Shown: piece after piece, positions 28,136-37,873 of the stretch
Numbering within the stretch: the stretch's first letter is position 1
Layout of the letters: each line of letters begins with the position of its first letter
Source of the DNA: Cellvibrio sp. KY-YJ-3
Lineage (GTDB): Bacteria; Pseudomonadota; Gammaproteobacteria; Pseudomonadales; Cellvibrionaceae
DNA length: 64,000 nucleotides
Assembly (NCBI RefSeq): GCF_008806955.1
Contig: NZ_CP031727.1
Span: forward strand, 3,858,001 to 3,922,000
Direction: 5' to 3'
The notes under the pieces: model-generated
Databases searched by the model: none
What the model was told of the DNA's origin: nothing
The model's input: the letters and a program-made list of their open reading frames with translations, nothing else
Translations under genes and position numbers: made by a program

Positions 28136-29548
28136 ATGATTGTTCGCAACAGCTACACCAAAACCGACATTAAAACCAAAATCGATTTCATTTTTTTAAA
28201 AGGTTTGAGCCTGGCGATACCGTTAATAATTAGCAGTGTTTTTTTCACTGGTTCTGCCGCCGCACAAACTCCGTCACCAACCACCGTGTTATTTGAAAAT
28301 GTGAAAGTGTTCGACGGCAAAAGCAGCAAACTTTCTGCACCCACCAATGTATTGGTCCGCGGCAATAAAATAGAAAGTATTTCTGCTACACCTATCCCCG
28401 TAAATAAACGTGCAGACACGCTGATTATTAATGGCGAGGGGCGCACCCTCATGCCGGGGTTAATTGATGCGCACTTTCACATGATGATGACAGCAACACC
28501 CCTGCAGGTGGCGCTAAACGGTGAGCCGGGGTATTTGAATTTAATTGCTGCGCGCGAAGCAAAAAAAACATTGCTGCGTGGTTTTACCAGTGTGCGCGAT
28601 TTGGCCGGGCCAGTGTTCAGCATCAAACGGGCGATAGATGAAAGTTTGATTGAAGGGCCGCGCATTTGGCCTTCGGGGGCGATGATTTCGCAAACCAGTG
28701 GCCACGCGGATTATCGCAGCCTGAATGAATTACCGCGCACCGCCAACAGCCATTTACATCATTCAGAAGTCACCGGTGGTGCCGCGATTGCCGATGGCGC
28801 CGACGAAGTTTTACGCCGCACCCGCGAACAATTAATGCTCGGCGCATCGCAAATAAAATTAGCGGCAGGCGGTGGTGTTTCCTCCAATTACGACCCACTG
28901 GATGTTGCGCAATATACCGAAGCGGAATTTCGCGCAGCGGTGGATGCTGCAGAAAATTGGGGTACATATGTCACCGTGCATGCCTACACACCGCGCGCTA
29001 TTCAAACTGCCATTAATGCGGGCGTAAAAGTGATAGACCACGCGCAATTAATTGATGAAGCCACCGCAAAACTCGCGGCAAAAAAAGGCGTGTGGCTCAG
29101 CTTACAACCCTTTCTGGATGATGAAGATGCCAACCCGCAACCAGAAGGTTCCGCCAATCGGGCGAAACAATTGCAAGTCACCCAGGGTACCGACACTGCA
29201 TTTGCCTTGGCAAAAAAATACAACATCAAGGTCGCTTGGGGCACCGACAGTTTATTCGACGCCAAACTCACCGCACGCCAGGGTGCGCAGCTCGCCAAAA
29301 TGATCCGCTGGTACACACCCGCCGAGGTATTAATGATGGCCACCAGTGGCAATGCCGAACTGCTGGCGCTCTCCGGCCCACGCAACCCCTACCCCGGTAA
29401 ATTAGGGGTAATCGAACCGGGAGCATTGGCAGACCTGTTACTGGTTGATGGCGACCCGCTGGCCGATATCAATTTGGTGGCAGACCCGGAGAAAAATTTT
29501 CTGGTGATTATGAAAGACGGAAAAATTGCGAAACAAATAATGCGCTAA
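28136..29548 (+). CDS. Exported metal-dependent amidohydrolase (imidazolonepropionase/prolidase-like)
   Basis: From the ATG at 28136 (GGAG at nine bases; an upstream TTG/ATG set gives an unlikely leader) the protein has 470 residues. A signal-like segment is LSLAIPLIISSVFFTGSAAA. The amidohydrolase fold shows LMPGLIDAHFHM (HxH metal pair), a Lys-bearing strand in QIKLAAGGGVSS, His in VTVHAYTPRA and VIDHAQLI, and the metal Asp in VAWGTDS. The C-terminal GVIEPGALADLLLVDGDPL returns to the small beta domain. Relatives act on Xaa-Pro dipeptides, acyl amino acids or organophosphates, so the substrate is undecided. An RND efflux pair starts 45 bp downstream and may be co-transcribed. Confidence 0.88.
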   Translation: MIVRNSYTKTDIKTKIDFIFLKGLSLAIPLIISSVFFTGSAAAQTPSPTTVLFENVKVFDGKSSKLSAPTNVLVRGNKIESISATPIPVNKRADTLIINGEGRTLMPGLIDAHFHMMMTATPLQVALNGEPGYLNLIAAREAKKTLLRGFTSVRDLAGPVFSIKRAIDESLIEGPRIWPSGAMISQTSGHADYRSLNELPRTANSHLHHSEVTGGAAIADGADEVLRRTREQLMLGASQIKLAAGGGVSSNYDPLDVAQYTEAEFRAAVDAAENWGTYVTVHAYTPRAIQTAINAGVKVIDHAQLIDEATAKLAAKKGVWLSLQPFLDDEDANPQPEGSANRAKQLQVTQGTDTAFALAKKYNIKVAWGTDSLFDAKLTARQGAQLAKMIRWYTPAEVLMMATSGNAELLALSGPRNPYPGKLGVIEPGALADLLLVDGDPLADINLVADPEKNFLVIMKDGKIAKQIMR

Positions 29549-29593
29549 TCCCTAGCCAGAACTATCGCCCACCACCTCAAAAGGATCGCCGCC

Positions 29594-30772
29594 ATGCAGA
29601 CCCGTGCTCTTATTGCTGCCGTGTTTTGTTTAGCTTTAGTTGGTTGTGACAAACCCGCTCCGGCGGGCCCAAGCCCGGTGCAAGTCAGTGCTCAACAACC
29701 GGAGCGACGTGCGATAGAAATTGAGCGGGATTTTATCGGCGAGGTAGCGGCCGTTGAGGAGGCGGAAATTCGCTCCAAAGTGAATGGCCGTGTGCTTTCG
29801 GTAGAGTTTGAGGAAGGCAGTTTGGTGCAGCAGGGGCAGCCGCTGTTTCGTATCGACAGCGACAGTTTACTCGCGGCCCTGAACGAGGCCAAAGCCAATG
29901 TGAGCAAGGCGCAAGCCGACCAAACCAAGGTGCTGGCCGATCAAACGCGCTATAAAACCCTGGTGGAGAAAGGCACTATTTCCCGCCAGGCTTACGACGA
30001 CATTATCAACAAAGTCGCGCAAGCCAAAGCCGCACTGGACGCAGCGCAGGCACAATTAAATCAGGCACAAACCATGATGCAGGAGTCCGCGATTGTGTCG
30101 CCCTACAATGGTCGCATCGGGCGGGCACAAGTCAAAATTGGCGAATTGGTGACGGCCAACCAAACGCTGATGGCGACGGTATCCACCACCGAAAGTGTGC
30201 GCGTGGATTTCGCCCTGAGCGAGCGCGATTATCTGCAACTGGTGCGCCCGATTCTGGAATCCAACCAACCCCGCCCGCTGCTTCCGGTCAAACTTCTTTT
30301 GGCCGACGGCAGCCTCTACCCCGAGAGCGGTTTAATCACCTTTTCTGACCGCACCATCTCCAGCGATACCGGCACTTTTGCCGTGGCCGCCACCTTCCCC
30401 AACCCGCAGGAAGTATTACGCCCGGGCATGTTTGGGCGCATTCGCGCCGTGGTAAAACAAATTGATGACGCCCTGTTAATTCCCAACCGCGCCGTGCAGG
30501 AAGTGCTGGATAGAAATTTTATTAGCCTGGTGGATAGCAGCGGCACGGTAGAACAGCGGGAAGTCAAACTGGGTGCCCAGGCCAATGGTTTTGTGCAAAT
30601 CATCAGTGGCCTGAGTGAAGGTGAACAGGTGATTGTGGATGGTCACCATAAAGCGCGCCCCGGCATGCAGGTTAAGGCCATCGCCATCGATAGCGCAGCT
30701 GTTATTGAGAGCCACACTGTTATTGAGAGCGCCGGCCCCGACGCTGCAGTCAACGCTGCACAGGGGGATTAA
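29594..30772 (+). CDS. RND efflux periplasmic adaptor (membrane fusion protein) lipoprotein
   Basis: The 392-residue protein bridges the inner-membrane pump and an outer-membrane channel. It has a lipobox (LALVGC, Cys18), a lipoyl-like half (VNGRVLSVEFEEGSLVQQGQ), an alpha-helical hairpin (about 95-155, rich in Ala/Gln), the returning lipoyl strand (VSPYNGRIGRAQVKIGELV), a beta-barrel domain and a C-terminal membrane-proximal domain. It is two bases ahead of the pump gene and an obvious operon partner. No TolC-like channel gene is in the window. The pump substrate is unknown. Confidence 0.95.
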   Translation: MQTRALIAAVFCLALVGCDKPAPAGPSPVQVSAQQPERRAIEIERDFIGEVAAVEEAEIRSKVNGRVLSVEFEEGSLVQQGQPLFRIDSDSLLAALNEAKANVSKAQADQTKVLADQTRYKTLVEKGTISRQAYDDIINKVAQAKAALDAAQAQLNQAQTMMQESAIVSPYNGRIGRAQVKIGELVTANQTLMATVSTTESVRVDFALSERDYLQLVRPILESNQPRPLLPVKLLLADGSLYPESGLITFSDRTISSDTGTFAVAATFPNPQEVLRPGMFGRIRAVVKQIDDALLIPNRAVQEVLDRNFISLVDSSGTVEQREVKLGAQANGFVQIISGLSEGEQVIVDGHHKARPGMQVKAIAIDSAAVIESHTVIESAGPDAAVNAAQGD

Positions 30773-30774
30773 CC

Positions 30775-33700
30775 ATGGCGCACTTTTTTATTGATCGCCC
30801 CGTGTTTGCAATTGTGCTGTCGCTGTTTATTTCACTCTGCGGCGCATTGGCGCTGATTGTGTTGCCCATTGCCCAATACCCGCAAATCACCTTGCCCACC
30901 ATCAACGTCAGTACCGCTTATGTGGGCGCCAATGCCGAGGTAGTGCAGGAAAGTGTGGCGCAGGTGATTGAGGATAAGGTCAACGGTGTGGAGGGCATGC
31001 TGTATATGGATTCGCAATCCAACGGCAGTGGGCTCTATTCACTCAACGTCACTTTTGGGCTGGAACGCAACGCCGATATGGCCGCGGTACTCACCCAAAA
31101 CCGTGCCGCTACCGCCAACCCGAGTTTGCCCGGCGAAGTGACTCAAGCGGGCGTCACCATTCGCAAACAGACACCCGATGTACTCATGTACTACGCCCTG
31201 CATTCCCCCAAGGGCAGTTACGACCAGTTGTTCCTGAAAAACTACGGCAGCATCTACATTACCGATGTGCTCAAACGTATTCCCGGTGTAGGTAACGTGA
31301 ATGAATACGGCGCCGATTTTGGCATGCGTATTTGGCTCGAGCCCACTCAAATGGCCAAACACGGGGTGACCGCCAACGATGTAAGCCAAGCCCTGCGCGA
31401 ACAAAATACCCAGGTGCCAGCCGGAACCTTTGGCCAATACCCGGCGCCCGCCACCCAAAGTTCACAATACTCAGCGCTGGTACAAGGGCGATTGGTGCAA
31501 CCAGAAGAATTCTGTGCGGTGATCCTGAAAAGCAACAGCAAAGGCGATTTTGTGCGCTTGGGCGATGTCGCCCGCTGTGAATTAACCGCAAAAGATTTCC
31601 TCTACTTCGGCTCCTTCAAAGGCAATCCGGCCGCTATTTACGCCATCAACCTCACACCGGATGCCAATGCACTGGACGTTGCCGAGCAAATCCGCGCGGA
31701 ACTGGCCCGCGTGCAAGGCGATTTCCCGCCCGATCTGGCGCTGGATATAGTCACCGACAACACCATTTTTGTGACTGAATCCATGCGCGAGGTACTCAAA
31801 ACCTTTGTGGAGGCCATGCTATTGGTGCTGGTGGTCGTCACGTTATTTTTGCAAAGCTGGCGCGCCACGCTGATTCCCATGCTCGCCGTACCGGTGAGCC
31901 TGATTGGTACTCTGGCGGTATTTGTGGCCTTGGGTTTTTCCATCAATACCCTCACCCTGTTTGCGCTGGTATTGGCGATAGGCATAGTGGTGGACGATGC
32001 CATCGTCGTGGTGGAAGCGGTTGAACATCACATGGAACACAATCGCTTAACCGCACGGGACGCTACTGTCCGCGCCATGCGCGAAGTCTCGGGACCGGTG
32101 ATTGCCATCGCCCTGGTGCTCTGTGCGGTGTTTGTGCCGGTGGCACTGTTGGGGGGAATATCGGGTGTGATGTTTCGCCAGTTTGGTTTGACGGTCGCGG
32201 TCGCGGTGTTGATCTCGGCGCTGGTCGCCCTGACCCTCACCCCCGCCCTGTGCGCCATGCTGTTACGCCACAAAGACCCCAAAGATAACAGCCTGATCCA
32301 ACGCTTTTTTGCCGGATTCAACCGCCAGTTTGACGCCATCACCACCCGCTATGGGCGCGGTGTAGCGCTGGGTATTCGCCGCAGTACCCTCGCATTGCTG
32401 CTACTGGTTGGGCTGGTGATCGCCACCGGCGGGTTATTCAAACAAGTGCCCACCACCTTTGTGCCGGATGAAGATCAGGGTTACTTTTTAGCCGCTGTCA
32501 CCCTGCCGGAAGCGGCCACCTTGGCGCGCACGCAAGAAACCATGCGCCGGGTGGAAGCCCTGGCACTGCAAATTCCGGGGGTGGATAAAACCATTGGCGT
32601 CAGTGGTGTGAACCTGTTGGTCGGGGCGCCGCAATCCAACGCGGGGTTATTGGTGATCCGGCTTAAGGATTGGTCAGAGCGCACCACGGCGGAGACCTCA
32701 CTGCGCGCGATTATCGGCAGTTTCTACGCCCAGGCGCAGGCGATTACCGAGGCACAGGTACTGCCGTTTAACCCACCGGCCATTCCCGGGCTATCAGCCA
32801 CCGGCGGCTTTAGCATGATGCTGCAGGATAAATCCGGTAAAGGTGCCAAAGCGCTGGAAGAGGTCGCCAATAATTTTGTGGCAGCGGCGCAACAGCGGCC
32901 GGAAATTGGCTCGGTATTCTCCAAACTGCAAACCTCCACCCCGGCCATTCGTATTCATGTGGATCGCGAAAAAGCAAAAAAACTGGGCGTTCCGCTCTCG
33001 GAAGTGTTCTCCACCCTGCAGGCCATGCTCGGCGGTTTACAGGTGAACGACTTCTCGCAGTTTGGTCGCACCTATAAGGTCACCTTGCAAGCCGACAGCG
33101 CCTTTCGCGACAACACCGAAGCACTGGGGTTGCTATTTGTGCGCAGCAACCAAGGCCATATGGTGCCGCTCTCCACGCTGGTGAGCACCGAAAAAACCGG
33201 CACGCCGTTTGTGCTGAAACGCTTTAACGGTTACACCGCCGCCGAGATTGGCGGGAAGCCAGCTACAGGTTTCAGCTCTGGAGAAACCCTGGCAGCACTG
33301 GCCGCCGTAGCGGCGGAAACCCTACCCGAGGGCTATGGTTTTGAATGGGCGGGGCTGTCGCGGCAAGAGCAGGAAAGTGCGGGGCAAACCGCACCTATTT
33401 TGGCCCTGGCGCTGGTGGTGGTATTTCTGTTCCTCGCGGCACTCTATGAGAGCTGGGCGATTCCCTTTGCAGTGCTCTTGTCCCTACCCTTCGGAATTTT
33501 TGGTGCCATGTTTACCCTGTGGATTACCGGCGCGCCGGGGTCGGTTTACACCCAAATCGGTTTGGTATTGGTGATTGGCCTCGCCGCCAAGAACGCCATT
33601 TTGATTGTGGAGTTTGCCAAAATGAAATACGAACAAGGCCAAGCCCTGCGTGATGCGGCACTGGAAGCAGCACTGCTGCGCCTGCGTCCAATACTTATGA

Positions 33701-33921
33701 CCTCCTTCGCATTTATCCTCGGGGTAGTGCCTTTGGTTCTGGCCTCCGGTGCCGGTGCTGGCGCGCGGGTAACATTGGGGTTAACAGTATTTGGTGGGAT
33801 GTTGGTTGCGACCCTGCTGGCGATTTTTATGGTGCCCCTGCTCTACTGCCTGGTGCAGGGACTGGCAGAAAAAATCAGCGGAAAACCGAGGTTAGCTAAA
33901 TCCGCGACAGCGGAGCATTAA
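30775..33921 (+). CDS. RND efflux pump, HAE-1 (AcrB-like) family
   Basis: The 1048-residue inner-membrane proton antiporter exports hydrophobic or amphiphilic compounds. AcrB-type marks include the N-terminal FFIDRPVFAIVLSLFISLCG, the proton-relay Asp pair in GIVVDDAIVVVEAVE and the relay Lys in GLAAKNAILIVEFAK. Two large periplasmic loops are present, with twelve predicted membrane helices in two repeats. Length is normal. The gene follows its adaptor with a two-base gap. A GC-rich hairpin lies between it and the convergent gamma-glutamyltransferase gene. Confidence 0.97.
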   Translation: MAHFFIDRPVFAIVLSLFISLCGALALIVLPIAQYPQITLPTINVSTAYVGANAEVVQESVAQVIEDKVNGVEGMLYMDSQSNGSGLYSLNVTFGLERNADMAAVLTQNRAATANPSLPGEVTQAGVTIRKQTPDVLMYYALHSPKGSYDQLFLKNYGSIYITDVLKRIPGVGNVNEYGADFGMRIWLEPTQMAKHGVTANDVSQALREQNTQVPAGTFGQYPAPATQSSQYSALVQGRLVQPEEFCAVILKSNSKGDFVRLGDVARCELTAKDFLYFGSFKGNPAAIYAINLTPDANALDVAEQIRAELARVQGDFPPDLALDIVTDNTIFVTESMREVLKTFVEAMLLVLVVVTLFLQSWRATLIPMLAVPVSLIGTLAVFVALGFSINTLTLFALVLAIGIVVDDAIVVVEAVEHHMEHNRLTARDATVRAMREVSGPVIAIALVLCAVFVPVALLGGISGVMFRQFGLTVAVAVLISALVALTLTPALCAMLLRHKDPKDNSLIQRFFAGFNRQFDAITTRYGRGVALGIRRSTLALLLLVGLVIATGGLFKQVPTTFVPDEDQGYFLAAVTLPEAATLARTQETMRRVEALALQIPGVDKTIGVSGVNLLVGAPQSNAGLLVIRLKDWSERTTAETSLRAIIGSFYAQAQAITEAQVLPFNPPAIPGLSATGGFSMMLQDKSGKGAKALEEVANNFVAAAQQRPEIGSVFSKLQTSTPAIRIHVDREKAKKLGVPLSEVFSTLQAMLGGLQVNDFSQFGRTYKVTLQADSAFRDNTEALGLLFVRSNQGHMVPLSTLVSTEKTGTPFVLKRFNGYTAAEIGGKPATGFSSGETLAALAAVAAETLPEGYGFEWAGLSRQEQESAGQTAPILALALVVVFLFLAALYESWAIPFAVLLSLPFGIFGAMFTLWITGAPGSVYTQIGLVLVIGLAAKNAILIVEFAKMKYEQGQALRDAALEAALLRLRPILMTSFAFILGVVPLVLASGAGAGARVTLGLTVFGGMLVATLLAIFMVPLLYCLVQGLAEKISGKPRLAKSATAEH

Positions 33922-33930
33922 AGAATAAGC

Positions 33931-33962
33931 GCGCCGCGCAGATGAAAAAATCCGCGCGGCGC
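33931..33962 (-). terminator. GC-rich hairpin between convergent genes
   Basis: GCGCCGCGC and GCGCGGCGC form a perfect 9-bp stem. On the minus strand it is followed by a T-rich stretch, so it probably ends the gamma-glutamyltransferase transcript and may also slow readthrough from the efflux pump. Confidence 0.6.
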
Positions 33963-33990
33963 ACATGAATCGCTGAAAACCTTTTAGAAA

Positions 33991-35718
33991 TTATCGCCCG
34001 CTGTTTTGTTCAATCACCCGCGGTTCGGCCACGGGAATTAATTTGCCATCGCGCAATTCAATCGCCTGTGAAGCACCCATGCGCGACCAGACTTTCAGGT
34101 TGTGGCCTTTTTCCTGCAACGCTTCCTGTACCGGTTGCGGCATGCGCGCTTCCACAAATAATTGATTCGGGTTCCACTGCTGGTGAATACGTGGCTGTGC
34201 CATGGCTTCCGCCAGTGGCATATTGTCCTGCAGGCGATACAGCAGCGTTTGCACTACTTGCGAGATAATCGTGGGCCCACCCGCCGCGCCGAGCGTCATC
34301 ACCGGTTGGTCGCCTTTAAATACCAGCGTCGGGCTCATGCTGGACAATGGGCGTTTTTTTGCAGCAACTGCGTTCGCATCTGACCCCACCAAACCAAACG
34401 CATTGGCTGCACCCACCTGCGCAGAAAAATCATCCATTTGGTTGTTGAGCACCACACCGGTACCGGGAATAACGACCTTGCTACCAAAACTGGTGTTTAC
34501 CGTTGAGGTAATGGCAACCCAATTGCCGTGCAAATCCGCCGCCGCAATATGGGTGGTGTGTTTGTTCATCAGGTGCTGGATATCCACTTCAGGATTGCCG
34601 TGGGTAATCGCGGCCGTGGTTTTTTCCAAACTGATTTTTTGGGCAATGCTGCGCGCGTAATTTTTATCGGTAAGGCCGCGCGGCACACGGGTGAAATCCG
34701 CATCGCCCAACCAATGGGCGCGATCGGCAAAGGCAAATTTCATCGCCTCGGCAATCAGGTGATAACGCTCGCTGGTGGTGGTTTTTTCCAAATCAAATTG
34801 TTCAAGAATATTCAGGATTTGCGCCACATGGGTGCCGCCGGAACTGGGTAGCGGAAAACCATAAAGGGTGTAACCGGCAAATTCGGAAACGATTGGTTTG
34901 CGCATTTTGATTTGGTAATTGGAAAAATCTTTGCGGGTGATCAAACCACCATTTTGCTGCATCCAGCGCTCGGTTTTGCGCGCAAAATCGCCCTGATAAA
35001 AATAGGCTGACCCTTGTTTCGCAATAGAGCGATAAGTATCTGCCAAATCTTTCTGACGCAGCTCACTGCCAGCCACCCAAGGCTGTTGTTTAGCGTCCAG
35101 ATAAATCGCGGCGCTGGCAGGGAATTTCGCCAAATTAGGTGCGGTTGCCGCCAATCGCTCCGCAAGGCTATGGGACACCACAAACCCCTCATCCGCCAAT
35201 TCGGCGGAGGGCAAAATTAAATCCCGCCAGCGCAACGCAGCACCCAATTGCCGCAACTTATCCAGCGCCAATACCGAACCGGGAACTCCCACTGCCAACG
35301 CACCGGTGCGGCTCAACTCCGCATCGGCCTTGCCATCCATCAAAAACATATCGCGTGTTGCCGCCGCTGGCGCCATCTCACGCCCATCAATCGCAAGCAC
35401 CCGCCCATCGGCCAAACGCACCAGAATAAAACAGCCACCACCAATGCCCGAGTTATGGCCATCCACCACACCCAGTGCAAAGGTTGCTGCAATCGCCGCA
35501 TCCAACGCATTACCACCGCGCGCCACCGTATCCATCGCAATCTGCGTGGCATAGGGGTTCACCGTCGCCACCGCCACCTTGCCGTCAGCACTGACGCGGG
35601 CGTAGTCATTTTCCGTAGAGTGTGATGGTAATTTTGTTTCAGCGGTACTTGCGGCTGCCGCAGAGGCGTAAATCAGACAACTCAGGGCAGCAAAGGTAAA
35701 TAGCCAGTTCTTCATCAT
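33991..35718 (-). CDS. ggt: Gamma-glutamyltransferase
   Basis: This periplasmic N-terminal nucleophile hydrolase cleaves glutathione and other gamma-glutamyl compounds, or transfers the glutamyl group. From the first ATG of the pair at 35718 (AGGAA upstream) it has 575 residues with a signal peptide ending near AAAAS. Maturation splits the chain before Thr388 in NKHTTHIAAAD. Conserved motifs VDGHNSGIGGGCF, PLPSSGGTHV, PLSSMSPTLVF and TLGAAGGPTI are intact. The frame continues slightly upstream from 35742 but without a better start. It stands alone between convergent and tandem neighbours. Confidence 0.95.
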   Translation of the reverse strand: MMKNWLFTFAALSCLIYASAAAASTAETKLPSHSTENDYARVSADGKVAVATVNPYATQIAMDTVARGGNALDAAIAATFALGVVDGHNSGIGGGCFILVRLADGRVLAIDGREMAPAAATRDMFLMDGKADAELSRTGALAVGVPGSVLALDKLRQLGAALRWRDLILPSAELADEGFVVSHSLAERLAATAPNLAKFPASAAIYLDAKQQPWVAGSELRQKDLADTYRSIAKQGSAYFYQGDFARKTERWMQQNGGLITRKDFSNYQIKMRKPIVSEFAGYTLYGFPLPSSGGTHVAQILNILEQFDLEKTTTSERYHLIAEAMKFAFADRAHWLGDADFTRVPRGLTDKNYARSIAQKISLEKTTAAITHGNPEVDIQHLMNKHTTHIAAADLHGNWVAITSTVNTSFGSKVVIPGTGVVLNNQMDDFSAQVGAANAFGLVGSDANAVAAKKRPLSSMSPTLVFKGDQPVMTLGAAGGPTIISQVVQTLLYRLQDNMPLAEAMAQPRIHQQWNPNQLFVEARMPQPVQEALQEKGHNLKVWSRMGASQAIELRDGKLIPVAEPRVIEQNSGR

Positions 35719-35887
35719 TATTTCCTGGGCAATAACAAACAATCAGAGGTGAAAAGCCGACCCAGCATACAAGCATGCCAACAACGACGGCAAATAAGAA
35801 AAGTTAATACCAAGAAATACCGCGCAATAAACAACGGTAACGCGTAGAAGTGAGGCAGGAAAGAAAAATATAAGGTAGGCGAAATAA

Positions 35888-35957
35888 CTCGGTCTAAACA
35901 ACTGGATCTAAACCATTCAATCTAAACAATTCAACCTAAACAACGCAGCCTAAACAA
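35888..35957. repeat. Five tandem copies of a 14-bp unit
   Basis: The unit is N6-CTAAACAA. Copies lie end to end at 35888, 35902, 35916, 35930 and 35944; four carry the exact CTAAACAA core and one has CTAAACCA, while the leading six bases vary. The array sits about 170-240 bp upstream of ggt and just after the amylase gene. It could be a variable-number repeat or a multi-site operator. Confidence 0.85.
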
Positions 35958-35960
35958 CAA

Positions 35961-35989
35961 GCGCAGAATTTTTTTTATGAATTCTGCGC
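35961..35989 (-). terminator. Hairpin downstream of the GH13 gene
   Basis: GCGCAGAATT and AATTCTGCGC form a perfect 10-bp stem around a T-rich nine-base loop, 11 bp after the minus-strand GH13 stop codon. No strong T-run follows on the minus strand, so it may act as a 3' stabiliser or a weak terminator. Confidence 0.5.
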
Positions 35990-36000
35990 CCGAGAAAAAA

Positions 36001-37755
36001 TTAAAAAATCAACGCCTCCGCCGGTTGTAAGGTAATGCGTTCAGTCAGGTTGATTTCTTTACCGCTGAGTTTTTCGGTGCGTGCACCTTGCAGTGCGTTG
36101 GGGATTTGTACTTCGGCGGCTGTGCTTGAATTTAAATTAATCACTACCCACAGGCTGCCGGTCTCGCCAATTTTTTCTACCAGCCAAACATCCTGATTAT
36201 CCACCGGGTAATAACGGATTTCGTCCGGTTGTTTGAGGGTTGGGTTGTTGTTGCGCACGGCGATTAAACGTTTGTAGTGATTGAGCAGGGAATTTGCGTC
36301 GGCACTTTGCGCCGCGACTGATAAGCCTTTGCCTTGCAGCCCTTGCCAATAATTGGCAAACCAGCCTTCGTGGTTTTGCACCCAGGGGAACCACTTGCCT
36401 TGATCCAACCAAAAATTGGCGGTGCTATTAAAACCGGCGGAGGGCTCGTCGTTCCATTGCATAATCGCGCGGCGGTATTGATCATCGCCGGTTTTGTATT
36501 GCGACATACCAATTTCTTCGCCGTAATACAGGTACAAAGTGCCAGGAGTTGTCATTAATAAACTCGCGGCAATTTTTGCTTTGTTCATATCGCCGTTGAG
36601 CGACAACATGATGCGGTTTTGATCGTGATTGGTGAGGAAGGGTGAAAAATAATTCATCGGTGCGGCCGCTTTGCGCGCTTGCAAATTGGCCCACAGGTTT
36701 TCGCGATTTTGTTGCATTGTATTGTTGCCGAGGGTGCCGAAATCTGCGCTTTGTTTAACCGCGGGGTTGAGGATATCAACCACCATGGTGCCAAAATCAA
36801 AATCAAAAGCGGAGTCCAAACCTTTGCCGTTATCGCGGTATTTGCCGATGGTATTTAGATCCGCCCAAGCTTCGGCGACTAACATGGCATCCGGTTTTAT
36901 GGATTTCACGTGTTGGGTAAAAATAGTCCAGTAGTCGATTGTGCCTTGGGTATCCGCTTGTAATGGATAACCGCCCTCTTCCACCGCATAACGCACTGCA
37001 TCCAAACGGAAACCATCCACACCTTTTTCTAACCAGAAAGTGGCGAGTTTATTTAATTCATCGATCACGACTTGTTTGGTGAGATTTAAATCCGGCTGGC
37101 TGCCACCGAAGGCGCCGTAATAATAGGCTTTGCGTGTTTCATTCCAATGCCATACCGCCGCAGGGTTGGATTCGCTCGACCAGGGCTGGCCCCAACCGCT
37201 TTCGGGGCGGTCGTCGCGCCAAATAAAATAATCCTCGTAACCCGCTTCTTTATTGGCAGATTTAATAAACCAATCGTGTTTATCGGAGATGTGATTGAGC
37301 ACTAAATCCAGAATCACTTTGATGTCGCGCTTGTGGGCTTCGGCGATAAAGTTTTCAAACTCTGCCATGGTGCCGTAGTCGGATTCGACGTTGTAAAAAT
37401 CCTGAAAGTCGTAACCGTGATAAGAAGGCGCTTCAAACACCGGCGTCAGCCAAATACCGTTCACCCCCAACCCTTTCAGGTAATCCAGCTTGCTGGTCAT
37501 GCCGTTGAAATCACCGCTGCCATCGCCGTCGGCGTCCTGAAAAGAGCGCGGCCAGATCTCGTAAATAATGGCGTTATGCCACCAGGCATTGGCATCTTCA
37601 TTAATCACAAGGGATTGATAAGCCGCACTGCTGGCATTTGCACTGGTGGGCGTTTGGTTGAGAAGTTGGTTTTGATTGGGGGGAGTGGAAGTACCGGATT
37701 CGGAACAACCAGCGAGCAGGCTCGCAGCAATAAACAGGGAAAGCAGGCGTTTCAT
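36001..37755 (-). CDS. GH13 alpha-amylase-family lipoprotein
   Basis: From the ATG at 37755 (GGAG upstream) the protein has 584 residues with lipobox LLAGC (Cys17); the frame above it to 38001 overlaps the next gene and is rejected. The GH13 barrel begins with IIYEIWPRSFQDADGDGSGD. It contains the four conserved regions: DLVLNH, GFRLDAVRY (nucleophile Asp), VAEAWAD (acid Glu) and LTNHDQNR (third Asp). A C-terminal beta domain follows. The pattern resembles oligo-1,6-glucosidase/alpha-glucosidase-like exo-acting members as much as endo-amylases. It probably trims malto-oligosaccharides in the periplasm or at the surface. The exact specificity is not decidable from sequence. Confidence 0.92.
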   Translation of the reverse strand: MKRLLSLFIAASLLAGCSESGTSTPPNQNQLLNQTPTSANASSAAYQSLVINEDANAWWHNAIIYEIWPRSFQDADGDGSGDFNGMTSKLDYLKGLGVNGIWLTPVFEAPSYHGYDFQDFYNVESDYGTMAEFENFIAEAHKRDIKVILDLVLNHISDKHDWFIKSANKEAGYEDYFIWRDDRPESGWGQPWSSESNPAAVWHWNETRKAYYYGAFGGSQPDLNLTKQVVIDELNKLATFWLEKGVDGFRLDAVRYAVEEGGYPLQADTQGTIDYWTIFTQHVKSIKPDAMLVAEAWADLNTIGKYRDNGKGLDSAFDFDFGTMVVDILNPAVKQSADFGTLGNNTMQQNRENLWANLQARKAAAPMNYFSPFLTNHDQNRIMLSLNGDMNKAKIAASLLMTTPGTLYLYYGEEIGMSQYKTGDDQYRRAIMQWNDEPSAGFNSTANFWLDQGKWFPWVQNHEGWFANYWQGLQGKGLSVAAQSADANSLLNHYKRLIAVRNNNPTLKQPDEIRYYPVDNQDVWLVEKIGETGSLWVVINLNSSTAAEVQIPNALQGARTEKLSGKEINLTERITLQPAEALIF

Positions 37756-37873
37756 GAAGTGGGCTCCATTGGGTATTAGCATTATGAGAATGAACTTTGT
37801 GAGTAAAGCCCATTCATAACACCAGTGCCAAGCCCTGCTTTGCCCCTGCGCCCATGAATACGTATGCGTCAGC

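Noticed and set aside
35888-35957. Possible CRISPR array
   Set aside because: Units are 14 bp with no unique spacers of CRISPR length and no cas genes nearby.
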